64,000 bases of DNA from Sneathiella sp. (GTDB lineage Bacteria; Pseudomonadota; Alphaproteobacteria; Sneathiellales; Sneathiellaceae), in NCBI RefSeq assembly GCF_002694385.1, contig NZ_NZMB01000010.1, positions 36,369 through 100,368 on the forward strand, given 5' to 3'. Below the pieces are notes generated by a model. That model did not search any database and was not told where the DNA came from. It was given only the letters and a program-made list of their open reading frames with translations. The position numbers and the translations under genes are program-made. Within the stretch, counting starts at the first letter, position 1, and every line of letters begins with the position of its first letter. Positions 8,750 through 19,379 of this stretch are shown here, piece by piece.

Positions 8750-9961
8750 ATGGACCTCGCTGACCGGGCAGAACATAAGGCTTTCCGTGCGGAAGTCAGG
8801 GAATTCATTGCGGCGCATCGGCACCTTGCGCCGGAGGAAACGGCCGATTCTTATCGGCTGCTTCCTCGCCCTTATTCAGAAAAAGTCCGAAAGTGGCAAA
8901 GCCTTCTGGTCGACAAGGGCTATGCCAGCCGGACGGTACCGAAATCCTATGGCGGTTTCGGCGCGGAACCCGACATCCTAAAAACAAAAATAATAACGGA
9001 TGAATTTTTCCGCGCCGGACTGCCTCCCGCTCTCTACAATCAGGGGGTGTCGATGCTGGTTCCGACCCTGCTGGAACATGGCAGCGAGGAGCAGAAGAAA
9101 AAATGGATCGAACCGACCATCCGGGCCGAAGTGTTCTGGTGTCAGGGCTATTCCGAACCGGGCGCCGGTTCCGATCTTGCCAGCCTGCAGACCCGCGCCC
9201 ATGAGGATGGCGATGATTTCGTCATTAACGGCTCGAAAATCTGGACATCCTCCGCCCATATCGCCGATATGATTTTCTGTCTTGTCCGGACAGAAACGAA
9301 GGCCGGGAAATATGACGGGATCAGCTATCTGATTTTCTCCATGGATACCCCCGGCATCGAGGTGCGGCCGCTCCAGACCATGACCGGCCATCCGTCTTTC
9401 AACGAAGTGTTCTTTACCGATGTGCGGGTGCCCAAAAGCCAGGTCGTCGGCGGGCGCGGCAAGGGCTGGAAAATCGCCAACAGCACCCTTGCGCATGAGC
9501 GGGGCATGCTCGCCAACACCAATCATGCGGCAGGCCGGCTTCAAAAAATTACCGGGATGCTGAAAAGCGAGACGCTGAACGGGCGGCCGCTTTTTGAAAA
9601 TGCCGTCATGATGGATCGCTTTATCCGCCTGCAGGCCCGCGTGCAGGCATTGCGGCTCCATGAAATGCGACTGGTGACGGAAGCCGCGACGGGCAAACCG
9701 CGCAATATCGCCGATATGGTCTGCAAGCTGCTGGGGTGCGAACTCAACCATCAGATTGACGCCTTCGCCATTGATATTCTGGGGGAGATCGGCGTGCTCT
9801 ATGATGGCGTCCCCTCCGTTCATCACGACAGTATCTGGCAGCAGTTCTTCATGTATGACCTTGGCCTCATCATTGGTGGGGGTACGGCCCAGATCCAGAA
9901 GAATATTATTGCCGAGCGCGGTCTCGACATGCCGCGCGAGCCAAAGTCTGCAAAAGGGTAG
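8750..9961 (+). CDS. Acyl-CoA dehydrogenase, first member of an adjacent pair
   Basis: 403 residues. Family segments visible are CQGYSEPGAGSDLASLQTRA (FAD/substrate beta-domain), FTDVRVPKSQVVGGRGKGW and a C-terminal LGLIIGGGTAQIQKNIIAERGL. The segment TLAHERGMLANT offers a helix-G glutamate. The gene begins 10 bases after the preceding dehydrogenase and ends three bases before the next, so all three are one transcript. Pairs of non-identical acyl-CoA dehydrogenase genes in tandem often encode heteromeric enzymes for bulky (sterol or terpenoid) CoA esters, as known for mycobacterial ChsE-type enzymes. That this pair does so is inference. Confidence 0.87.
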   Translation: MDLADRAEHKAFRAEVREFIAAHRHLAPEETADSYRLLPRPYSEKVRKWQSLLVDKGYASRTVPKSYGGFGAEPDILKTKIITDEFFRAGLPPALYNQGVSMLVPTLLEHGSEEQKKKWIEPTIRAEVFWCQGYSEPGAGSDLASLQTRAHEDGDDFVINGSKIWTSSAHIADMIFCLVRTETKAGKYDGISYLIFSMDTPGIEVRPLQTMTGHPSFNEVFFTDVRVPKSQVVGGRGKGWKIANSTLAHERGMLANTNHAAGRLQKITGMLKSETLNGRPLFENAVMMDRFIRLQARVQALRLHEMRLVTEAATGKPRNIADMVCKLLGCELNHQIDAFAIDILGEIGVLYDGVPSVHHDSIWQQFFMYDLGLIIGGGTAQIQKNIIAERGLDMPREPKSAKG

Positions 9962-9964
9962 CCC

Positions 9965-11062
9965 ATGTTTTTCGGCCTTTCAGAAGAGCAGCTTCTTATT
10001 CAGGAAAGCTTTCGCGGGCATCTCACGCGATCCATCGATCTTGACCGTATCCGCAAGACGGCAAAGAGCGAAAGTGGAACCGACACTCCCCTCCGGCAGG
10101 AGCTCAATGACCTCGGGTTGCCGGGACTGCTGATTTCCGAAGACTTTGGCGGATCCGGCCTGCAATTAATTGACGCCGCGATCGTCGCAATCGAGCTGGG
10201 GCGCAGCATGGCGCCTGTTCCTTTCGCCGCCACCTTCATTATGGCACCGCTGGCCCTCACACTCGCGGGCAGCCCGGCCCAGCAGGCGGAATGGCTGCCC
10301 CGGCTGGCGAGCGGGGAGACCACCATCGGCGTTGCCCTTGCTAATTACGCCAGTGGCACCCGGCGCAGTGATTCCGTTATAAATCAGAATAACCGGTTAA
10401 ATGGAAAAATTCCATTTGCGCTTGATGCAGCCACGGCGGACGCCTTTCTCATTGCAGATACGGACGGGCAGCTTCATCTCCTGCGGACAGGCGCGCCGGG
10501 CGTAACAGTGGAAGTCCTGCCAAGCATTGATGGGACGCGCCCGCTCTGCACCCTTCACCTTGAGAATGCGGACGCAGAGCCACTGGCGAAAAATTCTCCT
10601 GAGGCAATAGAGGCCATTATCCGGGCGGGGCGGATCATCCTCGCCGCGGAAAGCTTCGGCGCGGCAGAAGAAATGCTGGACCGCGCCGTCGCCTATGCCA
10701 AGGAACGCAATCAGTTCGGCCGGGCCATCGGTTCCTTTCAGGCGATCAAGCATCTCTGCGCGGAAATGGCAGCGGAATTGCAGCCCTGTCAGTCGCTCGT
10801 CTGGTACGCCGCCTACGCGTTCGATCATCTGCCGGAGGACGCGGCCCTTTCCGCCCTCCTCGCAAAATCACATATGGACGAGGTAGGCCGATTCGTCTCC
10901 CGCAGCGCGATCGAGGTGCATGGCGGCATGGGCTATACGGATCTGATGGGGCTGCATTTCTGGTTCAAGCGGATCGGCTTCAACCGCGCGCAGCTTGGCG
11001 GCCCGGAAAATCTCCGCGCCGCCGCCGCCAGATTGCAGGGGTTTGTCGCCCCCGCCGCGTAA
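9965..11062 (+). CDS. Acyl-CoA dehydrogenase, second member of the pair
   Basis: 365 residues, shorter than its neighbours. N-terminal FGLSEEQLLIQESFRGHL and C-terminal AVAYAKERNQFGRAIGSFQAIKH are typical of the family. The central beta-domain is degenerate: where neighbours have G-S-D, this has VALANYASGTRRSD, so FAD/substrate contacts may be incomplete. The C-terminal part has HGGMGYTDLMGLHFWFKR but no canonical YEGT glutamate. This fits the poorly conserved partner of a heteromeric dehydrogenase, with the 8750 product as the other subunit; it could also be active alone. The gene converges on the FadH-like gene with six bases between the stop codons and no evident terminator. Confidence 0.85.
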   Translation: MFFGLSEEQLLIQESFRGHLTRSIDLDRIRKTAKSESGTDTPLRQELNDLGLPGLLISEDFGGSGLQLIDAAIVAIELGRSMAPVPFAATFIMAPLALTLAGSPAQQAEWLPRLASGETTIGVALANYASGTRRSDSVINQNNRLNGKIPFALDAATADAFLIADTDGQLHLLRTGAPGVTVEVLPSIDGTRPLCTLHLENADAEPLAKNSPEAIEAIIRAGRIILAAESFGAAEEMLDRAVAYAKERNQFGRAIGSFQAIKHLCAEMAAELQPCQSLVWYAAYAFDHLPEDAALSALLAKSHMDEVGRFVSRSAIEVHGGMGYTDLMGLHFWFKRIGFNRAQLGGPENLRAAAARLQGFVAPAA

Positions 11063-11068
11063 GGCGGG

Positions 11069-13114
<2,046 letters not shown>

Positions 13115-13924
13115 TCAGGCCGGGGTGCGGTTGATATGGCGCGTTCCCGGTGCGGGCGGCGTGCGCGGTATCCCGGCGAAGCATTGCGCCACCGACATCC
13201 AGCGGGTGGCGATATCGCCGCTTACCTGCAATTTCGTGTCGGCAATATTGCGCGTTTGCGCCACCACCTGGCAAAACTCGGCTGCGTCGCCTTCAATCCT
13301 GTCCGTTTCATTCTCCGCATTCCATTCCCAGATCGCGCCGGAGGGGGCCGTCAGACGGATATGCGGCACCGGGCCCGGAATTGGTTCTTTGCGGTTGATG
13401 AATGTCCAGCCGAAGGTGTTGATGCCGATGACAACAATACTTTTGATACGATCCGTATTAACCCGCTCCGCGCCCAACAGGTCGTATACTTCCTGCGCAT
13501 GCGACCAGGTTTCCATCAGCCGGGCGGAGATACTGGAGCGCGCGCTCATCGTCGGGCCGACCCAGATCAGGCGGCGCTTCGGATCTTCGTTATAAAAATT
13601 TTCCGCCATCTCAACATAATAGTCGCGCCATGCGTCCCGAAGGGCAATGCCCTTCAGGCCTTTCAGCATGTGATCGGTGGCGATGACGATGGAATCGGTT
13701 TCCGTCCGGACCTTCGAGAGTTCCGCATAGGCGCGCTTGAACTCCTCCTCGTCGGTCCGGGTGAGGTCCGCCGCATAGTTGAAAAAATGCAGATGCTGCA
13801 AAACATCATTGATCGTCCAGTCCTTGAACAGGGTGACGCGATCATAATCTGCCTCATTCAAAGGCTCGATCAGCTTGTATAATGCTTCGCTTTCATCGCG
13901 GAAATCATATGCTTCCTTCAACAT
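13115..13924 (-). CDS. TIGR03084 family putative metal-binding protein (DinB/maleylpyruvate-isomerase-like)
   Basis: 269 residues. N-terminal helical-bundle sequence (LIEPLNEADYDRVTLFKDWTINDVLQHLHFFNYAA) and the segment LMETWSHAQEVYDLLG fit the DinB-like metal-binding superfamily. In that superfamily histidines on separate helices bind a divalent metal (here likely one in LQHLHFF and H in TWSHAQEV). I recognise the protein as TIGR03084-type. Homologues are often annotated after mycothiol-dependent maleylpyruvate isomerase, but mycothiol is not expected in an alphaproteobacterium, so that name should not be transferred. It sits between the carboxylase alpha subunit (43-base gap) and FadH (12-base gap), hence in the acyl-CoA pathway. 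Reaction unknown. Confidence 0.75.
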   Translation of the reverse strand: MLKEAYDFRDESEALYKLIEPLNEADYDRVTLFKDWTINDVLQHLHFFNYAADLTRTDEEEFKRAYAELSKVRTETDSIVIATDHMLKGLKGIALRDAWRDYYVEMAENFYNEDPKRRLIWVGPTMSARSSISARLMETWSHAQEVYDLLGAERVNTDRIKSIVVIGINTFGWTFINRKEPIPGPVPHIRLTAPSGAIWEWNAENETDRIEGDAAEFCQVVAQTRNIADTKLQVSGDIATRWMSVAQCFAGIPRTPPAPGTRHINRTPA

Positions 13925-13967
13925 TGACGAACCTCTCCCATTCCTTGTCTACCAGCTTTATTATTGT

Positions 13968-15962
13968 TTATTCTTCATTTGCCTCAATTTCGAACAGCAT
14001 GTCATCGACGGAGACCTGCTTGGCGGCAACAGCGAAAACTTCCGTTACCGTCCCTGCAATGTCGGCGAGGATATCATGCTGCATCTTCATGGCTTCGAGA
14101 ACGGCAAGACGGCTGCCCACCTCAACCGTATCGCCCGGCTTCACAAAGACATCCAGCAACGTGCCATGCATCGGCGCGGCAATACGGCCACTGCCGGCAG
14201 TTGCCTCGGCACTCAGCGGGAAGGCCAGGCTGTTGACGAGACGGCATGTCTTGCCATCATGGGTAAGATCAATAACCCCTTCTTCAGAAGCATCGAAATG
14301 AACCCGCTTGCGTTTGCCATCGACCGTAAGCTGCGCCCGGTTTTCGCCCCGGTTCATCACCTCAACAATCAGGACAGAATCCCGCACGCCCACCTCATAT
14401 CCGCCTTCACGGCGCGGTGAAACGGTGGTATCGATCTTCTCTTCCACCGCGTCGAAGATATAGCGGGTAATAAGCGGATGGGTGCTTGACCAGTCGAGCA
14501 GTTCATTTTCAACGAAAACCGCCGCATTCCGCGCCCGGTCCCGCTCCGCTTGATACAGCAGCACGGCCGCCATAGCGACTTCCGCCTCATCCGGGGCCTT
14601 GGCGGCGAGGCGGCTTTCATCGAACAGATCGCCGATGAAAGCCGTTGTTGCTTCGCCCTTCGCGAATTTTTCCTCCGACAGGGTATCAATCAGGAACCCG
14701 CGGTTGGTCGTCAGGCCGAACAGCACCGATTCCTTCAGCCCTTCAATCAGACGATGCCGCGCGGCTTCGCGATTCTCGCCATAGGCAATCACCTTCGCGA
14801 TCATCGGGTCATAGAAGGGGGAAATCTCCTGCCCCGAATCGATGCCGCTATCGAACCGCACCCCGTCCAGATCCGCGGGGATCCAGCGCGAAATGCGTCC
14901 CGTGCAGGGCAGGAAATCCTGCGTCGTGTCTTCCGCATAAAGGCGAACCTCAATGGCATGGCCGGTCAGTTTCACATCTTCCTGCGCAATGCCGAGCACG
15001 TCCCCTTGCGCCACCCGGATCTGCAGGGCGACAAGATCAAGCCCGGTCACCAGTTCGGTCACCGGATGCTCCACCTGAAGGCGGGTGTTCATTTCAAGGA
15101 AATAGAAGCTGCCCGCCGAATCAAGCAGGAACTCCACCGTTCCCGCGCCGCGATAATTGATGCTGCGCGCGGCATCGACCGCGGCCGCCCCCATTTCTTC
15201 GCGAAGTTCCGGCGTCATGACCGGACAGGGCGCTTCCTCGACCACCTTCTGGGGCCGCCGCTGGACAGAGCAGTCCCGTTCGCCGAGGTGAATGACATTC
15301 CCATGGGTATCGGCGAAGACCTGAACCTCCACATGGCGGGGTTCGATAATCGCTTTTTCCAGGATAAGCTCGTCCGAACCGAACGCGTTCAGCGCTTCCG
15401 ACCGGGCGGAGCCCAGCGCCGCAACGAGGTTTTTCTCCTCATGCACCAGCCGCATGCCGCGTCCGCCGCCCCCGGCGGCCGCTTTGACCATGATCGGAAA
15501 GCCGATCTTCTTCGCCGCGGCAATCAGCGTTTCGTCGGACTGGTCCGGGTCTTCATAACCGGGGACGCAAGGCACCTCCGCCGCGATCATCCGCCGCTTC
15601 GCCGCCGCCTTGTTGCCCATCAGGTCGATGGCTTCCGCCGTTGGGCCTATGAAGACAATACCTTCTGCCTCACATGCCTTGGCAAAATCCGCATTTTCGG
15701 ACAGGAAACCATATCCGGGGTGAATTGCCTCCGCCCCTGTCTGACGCGCCGCATCGAGGATTTTTGCCTTATCGAGATAGGACTGCTGCACCGGTGCGGC
15801 GCCGATTAGCACCGCCTCATCCGCCATGCGCACATGCAGGGCGTTTGCATCCGCCTCGGAATAGACCGCGATGGTCCGATAGCCGAGGCTTTTCGCCGTC
15901 CGCATGACCCTGACGGCAATCTCGCCGCGATTGGCAACCAGTATACTATTGAATTTTCTCAT
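13968..15962 (-). CDS. Biotin-dependent acyl-CoA carboxylase alpha subunit (geranyl-CoA/methylcrotonyl-CoA carboxylase type)
   Basis: 664 residues. A biotin carboxylase domain (KFNSILVANRGEIAVRVMRT at the start; ATP-grasp loop VKAAAGGGGRGMRL) is followed by a linker domain and a C-terminal biotin carrier domain. The carrier holds the biotinylation motif EAMKMQH, with the target lysine near residue 626. It carboxylates its own biotin using ATP and bicarbonate and passes the carboxyl group to the partner beta subunit encoded 55 bases upstream. The length and single carrier domain match AtuF, LiuD and PccA. The AtuA-containing context and the AtuC-like beta subunit favour geranyl-CoA carboxylase, but substrate choice resides in the beta subunit. 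Confidence 0.88.
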   Translation of the reverse strand: MRKFNSILVANRGEIAVRVMRTAKSLGYRTIAVYSEADANALHVRMADEAVLIGAAPVQQSYLDKAKILDAARQTGAEAIHPGYGFLSENADFAKACEAEGIVFIGPTAEAIDLMGNKAAAKRRMIAAEVPCVPGYEDPDQSDETLIAAAKKIGFPIMVKAAAGGGGRGMRLVHEEKNLVAALGSARSEALNAFGSDELILEKAIIEPRHVEVQVFADTHGNVIHLGERDCSVQRRPQKVVEEAPCPVMTPELREEMGAAAVDAARSINYRGAGTVEFLLDSAGSFYFLEMNTRLQVEHPVTELVTGLDLVALQIRVAQGDVLGIAQEDVKLTGHAIEVRLYAEDTTQDFLPCTGRISRWIPADLDGVRFDSGIDSGQEISPFYDPMIAKVIAYGENREAARHRLIEGLKESVLFGLTTNRGFLIDTLSEEKFAKGEATTAFIGDLFDESRLAAKAPDEAEVAMAAVLLYQAERDRARNAAVFVENELLDWSSTHPLITRYIFDAVEEKIDTTVSPRREGGYEVGVRDSVLIVEVMNRGENRAQLTVDGKRKRVHFDASEEGVIDLTHDGKTCRLVNSLAFPLSAEATAGSGRIAAPMHGTLLDVFVKPGDTVEVGSRLAVLEAMKMQHDILADIAGTVTEVFAVAAKQVSVDDMLFEIEANEE

Positions 15963-16017
15963 GTTCCGGGCCTGTCTTTTCTTTATCTTTTATTGTTATG
16001 TCTGTTGATCACCGGAG

Positions 16018-17640
16018 TTAAAGCCGACCAACGCCAAAGCTGTTCGGCTGAACGTTACGGTTGCGCGCTTCCCAGCAGGTCTGCAACGCAAAACCGATCA
16101 CCTTGCGGCTGTCGCGCGGATCGATCACCCCCATATCGAGCAACCGTCCGGAGGTATAGAAGGCATCCGCCTGGCTGTCGAAATGGTCAATCAAGCGCTG
16201 CTTCTGCGCCGCCAGCGCCTCCTCATCGACGGGAACGCCCTTGCGTTCCGCCCCGCTGCGGGCCACCTGATCCATGGTGAGGGCAGCCTGCTCCCCGCCC
16301 ATGACACCCGTCTTGGCATTGGGCCAGGCAAACAGGAAATCCGGATCATAGGCGAGGCCCGCCATGCCGTAGTTGCCCGCGCCGAAGCTGGCGCCGATAT
16401 AAAGGGTGATTTTCGGGACGCGCACATTGGAGACCGCCTGAATCATTTTTGATCCATGCTTGATCATGCCCTTCTGCTCATATTCCTTGCCGACCATGTA
16501 GCCGGTAATGTTGTTGAGGAAGATGAGCGGGATATTCGCCTGATCACAAAGCTGGAAGAACTGGCCGCCCTTGGCCGCCCCGTCCGGATCAATCGGCCCG
16601 TTATTGCCGACGATGCCGCAGGCATGGCCGAAGATGCTTGCCTGAAGACAGACAAGGGTCGATCCATAGCGGGGTTTGAATTCCTCGAAATCGGAGCCAT
16701 CGACCAGCCGGGCGACGACTTCGCGGACATCATAGGGTTTGCGATAATCCACCGGGACAACCCCGGCAATTTCATCCGGGTTATAGACCGGTTCCTTATA
16801 GCCCCTGATCGCGGGCGCGGGACAGTTATCATTCCAGCCGAGCCGTCCGATGACATCACGGGCGATCATCAGGCCATGCGCATCATCTTCCGCCAGATAT
16901 TCAACAAGACCGGTGATCGTCGCATGCATTTCCGAACCGGCCAATTCTTCATCATCGGAAATCTCCCCGGTTGCCGCCCGGACCAGCGCCGCCCCGCCGA
17001 GCGAGGCGCGGCCGCGGCCCTTGATGCCGATGACGTAATCGCTCATGCCGGGGAAATAGGCGCCGCCTGCCGTGGACGGCCCATGCAGCACCACGAGCGT
17101 CGGAATGCCCGCCGCGCTCAATTTGGCAAGGCGCTGAAACCCGCCGCCACCATGGGCCCAGGCTTCCACCTGGTATTTCAGCAGGTTGGCCCCGGCGCTT
17201 TCAACCAGATGAACGAAGGGGAGTTTCTTCTCAAGCGCGATATCCTGACACTTCCGCAGCTTTTCGCCTGACTTCTGCACCATGGCGCCGGCATTAATGC
17301 CGCTGTCGCTCGCGTAGATCATGCAGCGGACGCCTTTGATAAAGCCGATCCCGGCCAGCGTGCTCGCACCCGGAATGCTCTTTTCCCGATCGGGGGTATC
17401 GACCGTGTAATTCGCAAGACCGAACAGCTCCAGAAACGGCATTCCGGGATCCAGCAGGCGCACCAGCCGCTCCCGCGGGGTGAGCTGTCCGCGCTCCTCA
17501 AAAAGCTTGCGCCGCTTTTCGGAAAGCTGCTTCGCGCGATCCTTAAGTGCATGCAATTCATCAACAAGCGCCAGCATTTCCTGACGATTGGTTGCGAACC
17601 CCTCGGATGAAGTGACAATTTTAGAAGAATAGACGGTCAT
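16018..17640 (-). CDS. Acyl-CoA carboxylase beta (carboxyltransferase) subunit, AtuC/LiuB type
   Basis: 540 residues, the length of AtuC and LiuB. The N-terminal carboxyltransferase domain shows RGQLTPRERLVRLLDPG, FVHLVESAGANL and GPSTAGGAYFPGMSDYVIG. The C-terminal domain shows YMVGKEYEQKGMIKHGSKM and FGAGNYGMAG. The stretch ESAGANLLKYQ...GGGGFQRLAKLSAAGIP differs from what I recall for methylcrotonyl-CoA LiuB, which has a DSGGANLPRQDEVF-type stretch. It is closer to geranyl-CoA carboxylase AtuC. That comparison is from memory, so specificity is tentative. First gene of the minus-strand carboxylase operon and divergent from the HMGCS-like gene, with a 267-base regulatory gap. Confidence 0.87.
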   Translation of the reverse strand: MTVYSSKIVTSSEGFATNRQEMLALVDELHALKDRAKQLSEKRRKLFEERGQLTPRERLVRLLDPGMPFLELFGLANYTVDTPDREKSIPGASTLAGIGFIKGVRCMIYASDSGINAGAMVQKSGEKLRKCQDIALEKKLPFVHLVESAGANLLKYQVEAWAHGGGGFQRLAKLSAAGIPTLVVLHGPSTAGGAYFPGMSDYVIGIKGRGRASLGGAALVRAATGEISDDEELAGSEMHATITGLVEYLAEDDAHGLMIARDVIGRLGWNDNCPAPAIRGYKEPVYNPDEIAGVVPVDYRKPYDVREVVARLVDGSDFEEFKPRYGSTLVCLQASIFGHACGIVGNNGPIDPDGAAKGGQFFQLCDQANIPLIFLNNITGYMVGKEYEQKGMIKHGSKMIQAVSNVRVPKITLYIGASFGAGNYGMAGLAYDPDFLFAWPNAKTGVMGGEQAALTMDQVARSGAERKGVPVDEEALAAQKQRLIDHFDSQADAFYTSGRLLDMGVIDPRDSRKVIGFALQTCWEARNRNVQPNSFGVGRL

Positions 17641-17708
17641 TCATGACTCCACATTATTTTTATTTTTTCATCTTGATAGCATATGGCCGACAAGCGCGTT
17701 AAGAAAAA

Positions 17709-17728
17709 AATCCCGAAATTTCGGGATT
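17709..17728. promoter_or_regulatory. Perfect 20-bp palindrome in the carboxylase/HMGCS-like divergent region
   Basis: AATCCCGAAA followed by its exact reverse complement. Read on the minus strand, towards the carboxylase gene, it is followed by a run of T, which resembles an intrinsic terminator or attenuator in the leader about 70 bases before the carboxylase start. Read as DNA it could instead be an operator. Which applies cannot be decided from sequence. Confidence 0.45.
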
Positions 17729-17764
17729 CCCGCACTTAAAATTTTTGCGATCCGCCAATAATGT

Positions 17765-17816
17765 CTGGCATTGAATGGTTAGTCGCTTTAAACTCAGGGG
17801 ATGTCAACAATGCCAG
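17765..17816. promoter_or_regulatory. Widely spaced inverted repeat upstream of the HMGCS-like gene
   Basis: Arms CTGGCATTG (17765-17773) and CAATGCCAG (17808-17816) are exact reverse complements separated by 34 bases, about 90 bases before the plus-strand start at 17908. The layout suits two half-sites of a regulator, or a leader stem. No regulator can be assigned. Confidence 0.35.
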
Positions 17817-17907
17817 CGCGGAAAAATTGAAAAAAAACAGTTTCCAGCAGCATATGTGACGATATATTGAGCGGCATCAAGAAATAATAAAAAAGGAGCC
17901 TGTCCAG

Positions 17908-19377
17908 ATGGAAGTAGGAATATTGGCCTACGGGGGATACATCCCGCAAAGCCGATTACAACGCAGTGAAATCGCCAAGGCCCACGCCTGGTTCAATCCC
18001 GGCCTGAAAGGGCTCGCCAAGGGCGAGCGCGCGATGGCCAACTGGGATGAAGACAGCGTCACCATGGCGGTGGAAGCGGCCCGGGATTGCCTGGCCGGTC
18101 TCGACCGGGATCAGGTTGCCGCCGTTTATATGGCGTCAACGACCTTCCCGTTTGTCGATCGCCAGAATGCCGGCATCGTTGCCGACGCCCTTGATCTGCG
18201 GAGCAATTTGCAAACCCTCGACTTCGCCTCCTCCCAGCGGGCCGGCAGCGCCGCGCTTGCCGTGGCGTTGCAGGCGGCAAAGGGCGGCAGCGGACCGATC
18301 CTGTTCACCACCGCGGAAAAGCGCAAGACTCTTGCCGCCAGCCCGCTGGAGCTGACCTCCGGTGACGGGGCGGCCTCCTTCCTCGTCGGGCAGGGCAAGG
18401 TCATTGCGCGGCTGCTCGGCAGCCATACGGAAGCCGTCGATTTCGTCGATCACTTCCGCGGTGAGAATGAAGACTACGACTATTCCTGGGAAGAGCGCTG
18501 GATCCGCGACGAAGGCGTTGTGAAAATCGTTCCGGCAGCGATTGCCGCTGTTCTGGAAGCATCCGGCGTCAAGGCCGGCGATATCACCACCTTCTGCTTC
18601 CCGCTTGCCGCCCGCGGTTCGGCTGCTGCGGTTGCCAAGAAAGTCGGTATTCCCGAAGGCGCTATCGCCGACAACCTGCAGGCTAACTGCGGTGAAACCG
18701 GCACGGCGCATTCAATGGTCATGCTCGCCCAGGCGCTGGAAGGCGCAAACCCCGGGGACAAGATCCTGGTCGCCAGCTTCGGTCAGGGTAGCGACGCGCT
18801 CCTCTTCGAAGTGACGGATGAGATCAAATCGCTTCCCGCACGGCGCGGCGTTTCCGGCTATCTCAACCGCCGCTATGCGGAAAATAACTACAGCAAATTC
18901 CTCGCCTTCCACGACCTTGTAAAAATGGAACGGGGTATTCGCGCGGAAACGGACAAGAAAACCGGCCTCACCACACTTTACCGCAACAAGGACATGGCAC
19001 AGTCCATGATCGGCGGTGAATGTTCGCAGTGCGGGACGGTCCAGTTCCCGAAATCCAGAATGTGCGTCAATGAAAACTGCGGCGCCATCGACACGCAAGA
19101 GGATTACTCCTTTGCGGAACGCACGTCCAAGGTCAACTCTTTCACGGCTGACCGGCTGACCTACTCCCCCGACCCGCCCGCCTATTACGGTATGGTGCAG
19201 TTCGAAGGCGGTGGGCGGCTGATGAGTGATTTCACGGACGTTTCTCCGGACATGGAAATAGCGGTGGGGACACCCATGCGCATGATGTTCCGTGTCAAGG
19301 ACTATGACAACAAGCGTAACTTCAGGCGCTATTTCTGGAAAGCGGCTCCGGACGGCGCTGCTAAAAAAGGAGAATAA
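17908..19377 (+). CDS. HMG-CoA-synthase-like thiolase-fold protein fused to a DUF35 zinc-ribbon/OB domain; catalytic residues replaced
   Basis: 489 residues. Residues 1-310 have the HMG-CoA synthase/KAS III fold (GILAYGGYIPQSRLQRSEI; SGDGAASFLVG at 151-161; SHTEAVDF at 172). Residues 360-480 form a DUF35 module: zinc-ribbon Cys 372, 375, 386 and 391, then an OB fold. The nucleophile segment reads DFASSQRAGSAAL (105-117), with Ser/Gln where HMG-CoA synthases have Cys. The glutamate segment reads MASTTFPF and the histidine segment FCFPLA (229-234), so all three catalytic residues seem lost. RBS AAGGAG. The thiolase gene follows after two bases. A normal HMG-CoA synthase is therefore unlikely. 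An aldolase/lyase acting on a 3-hydroxy-3-alkylglutaryl-CoA, or a scaffold for the thiolase, are the candidates. Confidence 0.82.
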   Translation: MEVGILAYGGYIPQSRLQRSEIAKAHAWFNPGLKGLAKGERAMANWDEDSVTMAVEAARDCLAGLDRDQVAAVYMASTTFPFVDRQNAGIVADALDLRSNLQTLDFASSQRAGSAALAVALQAAKGGSGPILFTTAEKRKTLAASPLELTSGDGAASFLVGQGKVIARLLGSHTEAVDFVDHFRGENEDYDYSWEERWIRDEGVVKIVPAAIAAVLEASGVKAGDITTFCFPLAARGSAAAVAKKVGIPEGAIADNLQANCGETGTAHSMVMLAQALEGANPGDKILVASFGQGSDALLFEVTDEIKSLPARRGVSGYLNRRYAENNYSKFLAFHDLVKMERGIRAETDKKTGLTTLYRNKDMAQSMIGGECSQCGTVQFPKSRMCVNENCGAIDTQEDYSFAERTSKVNSFTADRLTYSPDPPAYYGMVQFEGGGRLMSDFTDVSPDMEIAVGTPMRMMFRVKDYDNKRNFRRYFWKAAPDGAAKKGE

Positions 19378-19379
19378 CA

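Noticed and set aside
17908-19377. Calling this gene an HMG-CoA synthase of the mevalonate pathway
   Set aside because: The catalytic Cys, Glu and His segments are all replaced, and no other mevalonate gene is nearby.
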